Part shown: positions 42,746-51,311 of the stretch, piece by piece | How the letters are laid out: each line of letters starts with the position of its first letter | Numbering within the stretch: position 1 is the first letter of the stretch | Assembly (NCBI RefSeq): GCF_001280125.1 | Contig: NZ_LGEG01000149.1 | Coordinates: 1-64,000 of the forward strand | Length of the DNA: 64,000 nucleotides | DNA from: Streptomyces sp. NRRL F-6492 | GTDB taxonomy: Bacteria; Actinomycetota; Actinomycetes; Streptomycetales; Streptomycetaceae | Direction of reading: 5' to 3' | Notes under the pieces: generated by a model | What the model saw: only the letters and a program-made list of their open reading frames with translations | Told to the model about the DNA's origin: nothing | The model's database searches: none | Program-made: the position numbers and the translations under genes

Positions 42746-44872
42746 ATGAAGCGGCTCATAGGCACCACCCTGTTCACCACGGGCGCGCTCGTCGCCGCCC
42801 TCGTCCTGCCGGGCGCGTCGGCGCAGGCGGTCGAACTGGACCCGCGCGTCGACCTGCGGGTCCTCGTCGTGACCGACGGCGGGCCGGCCACCGACGCCAT
42901 CGCCGCCGAACTGGACGCGGCGGGAACGCCGTACACGAAGATCGACCTCACCCGTGCCGACCGTCCCGTCATCAACGCCGCCTACCTCGCGGACACCGTG
43001 GGGAACCGCAACCGGGCCAAGTTCCAGGCCGTCGTCCTGCCGAACGACAACCCGTTCCCGGCCGGCTCCGCCGAGATGACCGCGCTCGCGAACTACGAGC
43101 GGGCCTACGACATCCCGCAGGTCGACGCGTACACCTACGCCCGGCCCGAGGTCGGCCTCCAGTACGCCGTCTACGGCGGGTACGCGGGAAGCCTCGACGG
43201 GGCGCAGGCCCAGACGACCGCGGCCGGGCTCTCGGGCCCGTTCGGCTACCTCGAAGGGGCCGTGCCGTTCGAGGACAACTCGCCCACCGTCGGCGAGAGC
43301 TACGCCTACCTGTCGACGCCGGTGGCGGGCGCCGACTTCACCCCGTACGTCGAGGCGACGGTGCCCGGGACGACCAAGCGCGGGTCGCTGGTCGGCGAGT
43401 ACCGGCACGACGGGCGCCGCGAGCTGGTGGTCACCTTCGTCTACAACCAGTACCAGCAGCAGTTCCGCCTGCTCGCCCGCGGCATCGTGGACTGGATGAC
43501 CGGCGGGACGCGCCTGGGCGCCTCCCGGAACTACTTCGCCGTCCACGTCGACGACGTGTTCGCGGCGGACGACCGCTGGAACTCCACGCTCAACTGCACG
43601 CCCGGCGACGTGGACTGCACCGATCCCAACGCCGTGCCGGACCCGATCCGGATGACGGCCGCCGACGTGGACCACGCCGCCTCCTGGCAGACCTCGCGCG
43701 GCTTCACCCTGGACATGGCCTACAACGCCGCCGGCACCGTCGACTTCCGCGCGGACAACAACGGCGCCGACCCGCTGGCCGACCGGTTCGTCGCCAAGCG
43801 GAACGACTTCCGCTGGATCAACCACACCTACACGCACGCCTTCCTCGGCTGCGAGCAGAACACGAGCGTGGTGCCGTGGCAGTGCGCCACGAACCCCAAC
43901 GGCTCCGTCAAGTGGGTCTCCCGGCAGGCCGTCTCCGACGAGATCGCCCTCAACCGCGTGTGGGGCCAGACCGCCGGACTCCCGCTGGAGAACGACGAGC
44001 TGGTCACCGGCGAGCACTCCGGACTGCGCGTCCTTCCCCAGCAGAACGTCGACAACCCGAACCTGGGGCCGGCCCTCGGCGACAACGGCATCGGCTGGCT
44101 GGGCTCGGACAACTCCCGTGAGCCCGGACAGCGCCAGGTCGGAACGGCCACCACGGTCCCCCGCCACCCGATGAACGTCTTCTACAACGCGGGCCGGGCG
44201 GCCGAGCAGGTCGACGAGTACAACTGGATCTACACCAGCCGCGCGCAGGGCGGCAGCGGGATCTGCGAGGACAACCCGGCCACCACCACCTGCCTGGCCG
44301 CCCCGCTCGACCCCGCCACCGGCTACGCGGACCACATCGTGCCCCTGGAGCGGCAGATCGCCCTGGGCCACGTCCTCGCCAACGACCCCAAGCCGCACTT
44401 CATCCACCAGTCGAACCTGGCCGAGGACCGCATCGCCTACCCGGTCCTGGACGGCGTCCTCAACGGCTACGACGCGCTGTTCGCCCCGAGCACCCCGGTG
44501 GTGAACCTGCGGATGAAGGACATCGGGCAGGAGCTCCAGCGGCGCTCCGCCTGGCGCACGGCCGTGCAGAACGGCCAGATCACGGCGTACCGCATCGGCG
44601 ACACGGTGACCGTCGAGGGTCCGAGCGGCACGACGGTCCCGGTGACCGTGCCCGAGGGCACCCTGCGCTCCGGCTCCGCCTTCGGCGAGGCGTACGCGGG
44701 CGGGCGCTCCGGCTGGACGTCCCTCGCGGGCGCGGCGCTGACCCTGGAGCTGCCCTCCGCCCCGGCCCTCGGCACGAGCGGCACCGCCCCGGCCCGGGTC
44801 GCCGCCCCGGCCCCGGCCGTCCGCGTCCCCGCGGGCGTGGCCGAGCCCGTCTCCCCCGGCGCGGGCGGCTGA
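42746..44872 (+). CDS. Agd3/CE18-like secreted polysaccharide deacetylase
   Basis: The ATG at 42746 follows GGAGGGGACACC and opens a signal peptide (KRLIGTTLFTTGALVAALVL). The 708-aa protein has an N-terminal Rossmann-like region, then a deacetylase core. VHVDDVF supplies Asp269 and Asp270, and NHTYTH supplies His360 and His364, the Asp/His/His metal set used by NodB-like enzymes. The large extra domains and the DDVF...DDRW pattern resemble Agd3, the fungal galactosaminogalactan deacetylase (CE18). The tail of about 60 residues is Ala/Pro-rich. It would remove N-acetyl groups from an exported polymer outside the cell. It is the first of eight genes in a row. Confidence 0.75.
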   Translation: MKRLIGTTLFTTGALVAALVLPGASAQAVELDPRVDLRVLVVTDGGPATDAIAAELDAAGTPYTKIDLTRADRPVINAAYLADTVGNRNRAKFQAVVLPNDNPFPAGSAEMTALANYERAYDIPQVDAYTYARPEVGLQYAVYGGYAGSLDGAQAQTTAAGLSGPFGYLEGAVPFEDNSPTVGESYAYLSTPVAGADFTPYVEATVPGTTKRGSLVGEYRHDGRRELVVTFVYNQYQQQFRLLARGIVDWMTGGTRLGASRNYFAVHVDDVFAADDRWNSTLNCTPGDVDCTDPNAVPDPIRMTAADVDHAASWQTSRGFTLDMAYNAAGTVDFRADNNGADPLADRFVAKRNDFRWINHTYTHAFLGCEQNTSVVPWQCATNPNGSVKWVSRQAVSDEIALNRVWGQTAGLPLENDELVTGEHSGLRVLPQQNVDNPNLGPALGDNGIGWLGSDNSREPGQRQVGTATTVPRHPMNVFYNAGRAAEQVDEYNWIYTSRAQGGSGICEDNPATTTCLAAPLDPATGYADHIVPLERQIALGHVLANDPKPHFIHQSNLAEDRIAYPVLDGVLNGYDALFAPSTPVVNLRMKDIGQELQRRSAWRTAVQNGQITAYRIGDTVTVEGPSGTTVPVTVPEGTLRSGSAFGEAYAGGRSGWTSLAGAALTLELPSAPALGTSGTAPARVAAPAPAVRVPAGVAEPVSPGAGG

Positions 44873-44979
44873 CCGCCGCACCTCCGGCGCCGGCCCCGTA
44901 CGGGCGGCGAGGTCCCGGCCGCCCACCGGCGGCCGGGACCGGCACGACCACTCCCACCACGGCCGTGGAGCACACACCT

Positions 44980-46494
44980 ATGCACGTTCACCGCGGTGCG
45001 CGGCGCTCCGGCGCCCCGCGCGTCACCCTCCTGACCGAAGGCACCTACCCGCACAGCCACGGGGGCGTCAGCGTCTGGTGCGACCAGCTCGTCACCGGCA
45101 TGCCGGACATCGACTTCGACGTCCTCGCCGTCACCGGCTCCGGCCGCGAACCGCTCGCCTGGGACCTGCCGGCCCACGTCTCCCACGTCCTGTCCGTGCC
45201 CATGTGGGGTCCGGCGCCGGACGGCCGGGCGCCCCGGGGCAGGGCGGGCAGGCGGCTCGCCGACGCGTACGAGAAGTTCCTGACGGCGCTGCTCGACCCG
45301 GGTGCCGAGGCCGGTTTCGGCCCCGCCCTGTACGCCCTCGCGCACGCGGCCGGGGACGGCCTGCTCAGCCCGTTCCTGCGGAGCGACGCGGCGATCGCGG
45401 TGCTCACCTCCGTGTGGCGGCGGCCGGGGCTCGCCGTGCGGGAGGCCCGGCCGACCCTGCACGACGCGATCACGGCCACGGCCCTGCTCGAACACGCGCT
45501 GCGGCCGCTGTCCGCGCCGCCGCCCGTGGAGGGCGTCGCGCACGCCGTCAGCGGCGGGGTGGCCGTCCTGCCGGGCCTCGCGGCCCTCGAACGGAACGGG
45601 GTGCCGCTGCTGCTCACCGAGCACGGCGTGTACCTGCGCGAGCGGTACCTCGGCTACCGCACCGCCCCCTACCGCTGGCCGGTGAAGGCCGTGGTCCTGG
45701 GCTTCTTCCGGCTGCTCGCGGAGGAGAGCTACCGCCGGGCGGCCCTGATCACCCCGGGCAACCGCTACAACCGGCTGTGGGAGGAGGAGGGCGGCGCCGA
45801 CCCCGAGTCGATCCGCACCGTCTACAACGGCGTCGACCCCGCCGCCTTCCCGCCCGCCGGGCCCGAGCCGGACGCGCCCACCCTCAGCTGGGCCGGGCGC
45901 GTGGACCCGATCAAGGACCTGGAGACGCTGATACGTTGCCTCGCCCTGGTCCGGGAGCGGATGCCCGACGTCCGGCTGCGGCTCTTCGGCGGTACGCCCC
46001 GGGGCGGCGAGGCGTACCGGGAGCGCTGCGAGGCCCTGGCGGCCGAGCTCGGCCACGCGGACGCCGTGACCTTCGAGGGGCGCGTCGACGACATCAAGGA
46101 CGCCTACGCGGCCGGCAACGTCGTGATGCTCTCCAGCATCAGCGAGGGCTTCCCCTTCACCCTGATCGAGGCGATGTCGTGCGGGCGCGCGACCGTCTCC
46201 ACCGACGTCGGGGGCGTGCGGGAGGCCGTCGGCGACACCGGTCTCGTGGTGCCGCCGCGCGATCCGGCCGCGATGGCGACCGCCGCGCTCACGCTCCTCG
46301 GCGACCCCGCCCGGCGCCGGGCGATGGGCGAGGCGGCCCGGCTGCGGGTGATCGAGCGGTTCACCCTCCGGCAGACCGTCGACACCTTCCGCGCCATCTA
46401 CCACGAACTGGCCGCCGGGGAACGGCGGTCGGAGCCGGTCCGGATCGTCCTGCCCGTCCCGGCGGTCAGCCGCACGGGGAGCCTCGCCGGATGA
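44980..46494 (+). CDS. pelF: PelF-type GT4 glycosyltransferase
   Basis: The ATG at 44980 lies 9 bases after GGAG. The 504-aa protein shows the PelF hallmarks: LLTEGTYPHSHGGVSVWCDQL at the N-terminus (split between GTYP and GGVS), LLLTEHGVYLRERYLGY in the middle and a GT4 donor site SEGFPFTLIEAMSCG with the E-x7-E pair. PelF polymerises UDP-sugars in Pel biosynthesis in the cytoplasm. No signal or membrane segment is seen. Its stop overlaps the next gene's start (ATGA), which ties it to the membrane protein that would carry the polymer across. Confidence 0.9.
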   Translation: MHVHRGARRSGAPRVTLLTEGTYPHSHGGVSVWCDQLVTGMPDIDFDVLAVTGSGREPLAWDLPAHVSHVLSVPMWGPAPDGRAPRGRAGRRLADAYEKFLTALLDPGAEAGFGPALYALAHAAGDGLLSPFLRSDAAIAVLTSVWRRPGLAVREARPTLHDAITATALLEHALRPLSAPPPVEGVAHAVSGGVAVLPGLAALERNGVPLLLTEHGVYLRERYLGYRTAPYRWPVKAVVLGFFRLLAEESYRRAALITPGNRYNRLWEEEGGADPESIRTVYNGVDPAAFPPAGPEPDAPTLSWAGRVDPIKDLETLIRCLALVRERMPDVRLRLFGGTPRGGEAYRERCEALAAELGHADAVTFEGRVDDIKDAYAAGNVVMLSSISEGFPFTLIEAMSCGRATVSTDVGGVREAVGDTGLVVPPRDPAAMATAALTLLGDPARRRAMGEAARLRVIERFTLRQTVDTFRAIYHELAAGERRSEPVRIVLPVPAVSRTGSLAG

Positions 46495-47888
46495 GCGGCC
46501 CGATATTCCTCGAACCCGGCGGAGCCGAGCAGGACACGCTCGCCATCCGCCTGGCCGTGCCGCGCGCCCGCCGGTTCCTGGACGACGCGACCCTCGCCAT
46601 CCGGCTGCCGTCGAAGGGTCCCGACGAGGAGGCGGTCAGCGCGCTCGCCGCCGAGCTCGCCGACCGCATCGGCCCGGCCGTCCACCCCTACGAGGTGGCC
46701 GCGCTCCTGGAGGCGGACGGCCTGTCCGCCGTCGTGATCAAGGAGCGGTACGGCCACCCCACCCTGTTCTCGCTGGCGGCGGCACTGTACGAGCGGGTGC
46801 CCCGGGCGTTTCCCGAGCCGGCCGCGCCCCCGGACCCGTGGCGGCCCGACACCGTGCGGTGCCTGCTGCGCGGCCTGCTGTTCGCACTGCCGGCCCTGGC
46901 CTATCTGCTCACCGGACCGCTGTGGCGCATCGACGAGCACGCCCCCGTCCTGGTCACGGCGGGCGTCGTCTCCTGGGCGTGGGGGCAGGGGCTCGGGCAC
47001 CGGGCGCACCTGCGGCTCACCACGGGCCGGCGGGAGGCCTCGCGCACGCTGCTCTCCGGTTCCGTGCTCGGGGCGTGCGTGGCCACGGGCCTCGCCGCGA
47101 TCCCCGCCGGGGGCGGCCCGGCCACCGTGGCCGCGGCGGCCCAGTCGCTGTACCTGGCGGCGGCGGGCGTGCTGCTCGTGCTCGGCCGGGAGCGGCTGCT
47201 CCTCGTCGCGCTCAGCCCGCTGATCGCCGGCGCGGCGGTGCTGCCCTGGTGGGAGCCCGGCACCCTGCTGCGGCTCACCTTCCCGCTGCTCGCGCTCCTC
47301 GCCACGCTCGCCGTCGCCCTGCGGGTCCTGGCCTCCGGCCTCGCCGTCCCGGCCGCCGAGGGCCCGCGCCCCCGGATGCGCGGCTCCGTGCCGTACGGCC
47401 TGTTCGGGCTCGCGGCGGCGGTGCTCGTGATGCTGGAGGGCCGGCAGGACCCGTACGCGGTCATCGTCCTGACCCTCAGCATGGGCCCGGCGGAGTGGCT
47501 GCTCTACCGCTACCGGGGCTGGTCGGTCGCCGCGCTGCGCGCCAGCGCGACGCCCCGGGCGTTCCTGCTGCGCTCCTGCGGCGTCCTCGCGCTCTGCCTC
47601 TTCTGCTACCTGCTGCTCCTGCTGGTCCCGGCGCTGCTCCTGGGCTCGGAACCGGTCGCGCTGCTCTCGCTCGCGGCGGTGCTGTGGGCCGCCCTGCTAC
47701 TCCAGGCGTTCGGCGTGGCCTGGCCGCCGGCGGCCGTCTGCCTGGCGACGGCCGCGGGCGCCGTGGTCATCACCCGGGCCGGGCTGCCCGAAGGGTCCGC
47801 CGTGCTGCCGTCGGTCTGCGCCGCGTCCGCGGTCTGCCTGGCGGCCTGTGTGGTCGCCCTCCTGGGCCGGCCGTCCCCGCACGTCTGA
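46491..47888 (+). CDS. Multi-spanning membrane protein of unknown family in the polymer cluster
   Basis: I do not recognise this 465-aa protein. The first 115 residues are soluble and include HPYEVAALLEADGLSAVVIK and a GHPTLFSLAAALYERVP motif. About ten hydrophobic helices follow, with polar loops such as RYRGWSVAALRASATPR. It is not the MATE-like PelG and has no glycosyltransferase motif. Translational coupling to PelF suggests the two work together as polymerase and export channel. In fungi the corresponding Gtb3 fuses a GT4 domain with many membrane helices, so this could be the separated membrane half (inference). Confidence 0.7.
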   Translation: MSGPIFLEPGGAEQDTLAIRLAVPRARRFLDDATLAIRLPSKGPDEEAVSALAAELADRIGPAVHPYEVAALLEADGLSAVVIKERYGHPTLFSLAAALYERVPRAFPEPAAPPDPWRPDTVRCLLRGLLFALPALAYLLTGPLWRIDEHAPVLVTAGVVSWAWGQGLGHRAHLRLTTGRREASRTLLSGSVLGACVATGLAAIPAGGGPATVAAAAQSLYLAAAGVLLVLGRERLLLVALSPLIAGAAVLPWWEPGTLLRLTFPLLALLATLAVALRVLASGLAVPAAEGPRPRMRGSVPYGLFGLAAAVLVMLEGRQDPYAVIVLTLSMGPAEWLLYRYRGWSVAALRASATPRAFLLRSCGVLALCLFCYLLLLLVPALLLGSEPVALLSLAAVLWAALLLQAFGVAWPPAAVCLATAAGAVVITRAGLPEGSAVLPSVCAASAVCLAACVVALLGRPSPHV

Positions 47889-47957
47889 CGGGCCGTCCGC
47901 CCGCCGCTCCTCCCTCTCCTCACCACCCCGCCGTCCCCTGTCGAAAGGACCGAAGAG

Positions 47958-48959
47958 TTGACCTCCGCACCGCTCGCCGCCGTCACCGGAGCCGAAGGGT
48001 TCATCGGCTCGCACCTCACGGAGGCGCTCGTCGCCTCCGGCCACCGGGTCAGGGCCATGGCCCAGTACAACTCGTTCTCCTCGTACGGCTGGCTGGAGAC
48101 CCTCGCGCCCGACGTGCTCGACCAGGTGGAGATCGTGCTCGGCGACGTCCGCGACCCGGGCTCGGTGCGCGGCCTGCTCGACGGCGCCGACTGCGCCTAC
48201 CACCTCGCCGCGCTCATCGCGATCCCGTACTCCTACCAGGCGCCGCACAGTTACGTGGACACCAACGTGACCGGCACCCTCAACGTCCTCGAAGCCGTGC
48301 GCGCCCTGGGGACGCCCCGGCTGGTGCACACCTCGACCAGCGAGACGTACGGCACGGCGCAGACGGTCCCGATCACCGAGGACCACCCGATCAACACCCA
48401 GTCGCCGTACGCCGCTTCGAAGGCGGGCGGCGACCGGCTCGCGGACAGCTACCACGCCAGCTTCGGCACCCCCGTGGTGACGCTGCGGCCGTTCAACACC
48501 TTCGGCCCCCGGCAGTCGATGCGGGCCGTGATCCCCACCGTCATCGGCCAGGTGGCGGCCGGGGAGCGCACCCTGACCCTCGGGGACCTGCGCCCCACCA
48601 GGGACTTCACCTACGTGAAGGACACCGCGCGGGCGTTCCTCGCGGTGGGCACGGCCCCGGCGGAGCGGGTCGTGGGCCGCACCTTCAACGCGGGCACGGG
48701 CGGGGAGATCTCCGTCGGCGACCTGGTCGCGCTGATCGGCAAGGTCATGGACACCCCGCTCGACGTCCGCGAGGACCCGGCGCGGCTGCGTCCGGCCGAC
48801 TCCGAGGTGATGCGGCTGGTCGCGGACGCCTCCCGGCTGACCGCGGCGACCGGCTGGGAGCCGGGCCACTCCCTGGAGGAGGGCCTCGCGCGGACCGCCG
48901 AGTGGTTCACCGACCCCGCGAACCTGGCCCGCTACAAGACCGGCATCTACAACATCTGA
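47958..48959 (+). CDS. NAD-dependent nucleotide-sugar dehydratase/epimerase (LegB-like extended SDR)
   Basis: The TTG at 47958 follows GAAAGGACCGAAGAG. The 333-aa protein has a Rossmann motif GAEGFIGSHL, a catalytic Thr/Ser-Tyr-Lys set (TSTSETYG and YAASKAGGD) and the substrate segment RPFNTFGPRQS. The AQYNSFSSYGWL region is typical of LegB-type 4,6-dehydratases acting on UDP- or GDP-GlcNAc. It may instead be a C4-epimerase making UDP-GalNAc. Either would supply an amino-sugar precursor. Confidence 0.8.
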   Translation: MTSAPLAAVTGAEGFIGSHLTEALVASGHRVRAMAQYNSFSSYGWLETLAPDVLDQVEIVLGDVRDPGSVRGLLDGADCAYHLAALIAIPYSYQAPHSYVDTNVTGTLNVLEAVRALGTPRLVHTSTSETYGTAQTVPITEDHPINTQSPYAASKAGGDRLADSYHASFGTPVVTLRPFNTFGPRQSMRAVIPTVIGQVAAGERTLTLGDLRPTRDFTYVKDTARAFLAVGTAPAERVVGRTFNAGTGGEISVGDLVALIGKVMDTPLDVREDPARLRPADSEVMRLVADASRLTAATGWEPGHSLEEGLARTAEWFTDPANLARYKTGIYNI

Positions 48960-48990
48960 CCCGTCCGGCACGTCCCGCAGGAGGTATGCC

Positions 48991-49704
48991 ATGCACGCTG
49001 TGATCCTGGCCGGTGGAAAGGGCGTCCGGCTGCGGCCGTACACCACCGCGCTGCCCAAACCGCTCGTCCCCATCGGCGACGAGCACGCGATCCTGGAGAT
49101 CGTGCTGCGCCAGCTGTCCCAGGCCGGCTTCACCCACTGCACCCTCGCCATAGGGCACCTCGGCGAGATCATCCGCGCCTACGTGGGCGACGGTTCGCAG
49201 TGGGGCCTCAGCATCGACTACGCCACCGAGGAGAACCCGCTCGGCACCATGGGCCCGCTGCTCAACCTGCGCGACCGGCTGCCCGAGCACTTCCTCGTCA
49301 TGAACGGCGACGTGCTCACCGACCTCGACTACGCCGACGTGCTGCGCCGGCACGAGGTGTCGGACGCGCCGCTGACCATCGCCACGTACGCCCGCAAGGT
49401 GCACATCGACTTCGGGGTGCTGACCACCGACGACAGCCGGGTGGTGGCCTTCACCGAGAAGCCCAGCATCGACTACCGGGTGTCCATGGGCGTCTACGGC
49501 GTCTCGCGCAAGACCCTCGACGCCTACACGCCGGGGCTCCCCCTCGGCTTCGACGAGCTGGTGCTCGACCTGCTCGCCGCCGAGACCCCGCCGCACGCCT
49601 ACGACTTCGAGGGCTACTGGCTGGACATCGGACGTCCCGACGACTACGACCGGGCCAACGCGGAGTTCACCAGCCGCAAGTCCCTCCTGCTCAAGGGAGC
49701 CTGA
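48991..49704 (+). CDS. Sugar-phosphate nucleotidyltransferase
   Basis: The ATG at 48991 follows CAGGAGG. The 237-aa protein has the nucleotide loop LAGGKGVRLRPYTTALPKPL, the metal Asp in MNGDVLTD and the substrate motif VAFTEKP. It activates a sugar-1-phosphate to an NDP-sugar. Without the acyltransferase domain of GlmU, its sugar and nucleotide cannot be read from sequence. It likely feeds the neighbouring dehydratase or epimerase. Confidence 0.9.
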   Translation: MHAVILAGGKGVRLRPYTTALPKPLVPIGDEHAILEIVLRQLSQAGFTHCTLAIGHLGEIIRAYVGDGSQWGLSIDYATEENPLGTMGPLLNLRDRLPEHFLVMNGDVLTDLDYADVLRRHEVSDAPLTIATYARKVHIDFGVLTTDDSRVVAFTEKPSIDYRVSMGVYGVSRKTLDAYTPGLPLGFDELVLDLLAAETPPHAYDFEGYWLDIGRPDDYDRANAEFTSRKSLLLKGA

Positions 49705-49710
49705 ACAGCG

Positions 49711-50652
49711 ATGCGGATCCTCGTCCTCGGCGCCGGCGGATACCTGGGCGGCCACGTCACCGAGCGGCTGCGCGCCCTCCCGGGCGCGCGGGTGCTCGTC
49801 GGCGGCCGTTCCCCGGGGGCCGACGTCGCCGTCGACCTCGCCTCCGATCCCCCGTACCTCCTGGCGGGGGCGCTGGCGAAGGCCGCGCCCGACGCCGTGG
49901 TGAACTGCGCGGGCGCGACCGGCGGCGACGCCGTCACCCTCGCGGAGGTGAACGCGCGCGGGCCCGCCGCCCTGTGCGCGGCCCTGCGCGAGGCCGCCCC
50001 CGGGGCCCGGCTCGTCCACCTGGGGTCGGCCGCCGAGTACGGGCCGGGGACGCCCGGTCTGCGGGTGGCGGAGTCGGAGCCGTGCGCCCCGGCGGGGCCG
50101 TACGGCGCGACCAAGCTGGCGGGCACGGTGGCGGTGGCGGCCTCGGGCCTGGACGCGGTGGTGCTGCGGGTGGGCAATCCCGTGGGCGCCGGGGCGCCGG
50201 CCACGGGCCTGCCGGGCCGGGTGGCCGGGCTGCTCGCCGAGGCCGAGTCCGCGTCCTGGAACGGGCCGGAGGGGGAGCTGCGGCTCGGCGACCTCTCCGC
50301 GTACCGCGACTTCGTGGACGTACGGGACGTGGCGCGGGCGGTGGAGCTGGCGGCGACCGCGCCCGGTCCGCTGCCGTCCGTCCTGAACGTCGGCGGCGGC
50401 GAGGCCCTGCCCGTACGGGAGTTGGTGCGGCGGCTCGCGGACGCGGCCGGGTTCCGCGGCCGGATCGTGGAGGCGGTCGGGGACGGGAGCGGTTCGGAGC
50501 GGTCCGCGCGGGTGTCCTGGCAGTGCTCGGACATCACCGCGGCCGGCGCAGCCCTGGGCTGGGCCCCGGCCCACTCCCTGGACGCGTCGCTCACGGCGCT
50601 GTGGGAGGCCCGGTCCCGCTCCTTCGTGCCCGACGGGGTGGCCGCGTCGTGA
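49711..50652 (+). CDS. NAD-dependent epimerase/dehydratase family protein
   Basis: The 313-aa protein starts 7 bases after the previous stop. It has GAGGYLGGHV (cofactor loop), SAAEYGPG and YGATKLAG (the Tyr-Lys pair) and a substrate region FVDVRDVARAVELA. It is an extended SDR of nucleotide-sugar metabolism, probably the second tailoring step for the polymer precursor. Its stop overlaps the next start (GTGA). Confidence 0.85.
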   Translation: MRILVLGAGGYLGGHVTERLRALPGARVLVGGRSPGADVAVDLASDPPYLLAGALAKAAPDAVVNCAGATGGDAVTLAEVNARGPAALCAALREAAPGARLVHLGSAAEYGPGTPGLRVAESEPCAPAGPYGATKLAGTVAVAASGLDAVVLRVGNPVGAGAPATGLPGRVAGLLAEAESASWNGPEGELRLGDLSAYRDFVDVRDVARAVELAATAPGPLPSVLNVGGGEALPVRELVRRLADAAGFRGRIVEAVGDGSGSERSARVSWQCSDITAAGAALGWAPAHSLDASLTALWEARSRSFVPDGVAAS

Positions 50653-51311
50653 GTCTGCTGATCCCGTTGTACGTCCACCCCGCCGAGGACCCGGACGCCT
50701 GGCACCGGCTGATCACCGGCGCCGCGCACACGTACGCCGTCGTGCTCAACCCGGCGAGCGGCCCCGGGGACGCGCCGGACCCGGCGTTCGCCGCCGCGGC
50801 CCGCGCGCTGCGGTCGGCGGGGGCCCGGCTGCTCGGCTACGTGGACACGGACTACGGCATGCGCGACACGGAGGTCATCACCGAGGAGGCGCTCCGGCAC
50901 CGGGAGTGGTACGGGGTCGACGGCTGCTTCCTGGACCAGACGACGGCGGGGCGCGACGGCCTGCCGGCCTGCCGGCGCACGGTGCGTTCGCTGCGCAGGG
51001 AGGGCATCTCCCCCGTGGTCATCAACCCGGGGGTCCACCCCGCCCCCGGCTACGTGCGGCTCGCGGACCTGACGGTCACCTTCGAGGGCCACTGGTCGAC
51101 GTACGTCTCGACGTTCAGCCGCCCGTCGTGGACGGCCCGGCTGCCGTCCGAGCGCCTCTGCCACCTGGTGTACGGTGTGCCCGCCCCGCTCGTCCCGCTG
51201 GCCGTGCGCACCGCGCGCGAGCGGGGCGCGGGGGTCTGCGGCCCGGTGACGGGCGAGCCGCCGAACCCCTGGTCGGGGCTGACCCCGGCGCTGGCGGAGG
51301 CCGACCGGTGA
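50649..51311 (+). CDS. Sph3/GH135-like (spherulation-specific family 4) glycoside hydrolase
   Basis: The GTG at 50649 overlaps the previous stop. The 220-aa protein has the spherulin-4 fold pattern: LLIPLYVHP, a GYVDTDYG strand, and three conserved acidic or amide residues, Asp96 (CFLDQ), Asn126 (VVINPG) and Glu146 (VTFEG). Those match the Asp/Asn/Glu set essential in fungal Sph3, a GalNAc-specific endo-hydrolase. No signal peptide is visible, unlike in fungal Sph3, so it may act in the cytoplasm or leave the cell by another route. The next gene overlaps it (GTGA). Confidence 0.8.
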   Translation: MSLLIPLYVHPAEDPDAWHRLITGAAHTYAVVLNPASGPGDAPDPAFAAAARALRSAGARLLGYVDTDYGMRDTEVITEEALRHREWYGVDGCFLDQTTAGRDGLPACRRTVRSLRREGISPVVINPGVHPAPGYVRLADLTVTFEGHWSTYVSTFSRPSWTARLPSERLCHLVYGVPAPLVPLAVRTARERGAGVCGPVTGEPPNPWSGLTPALAEADR

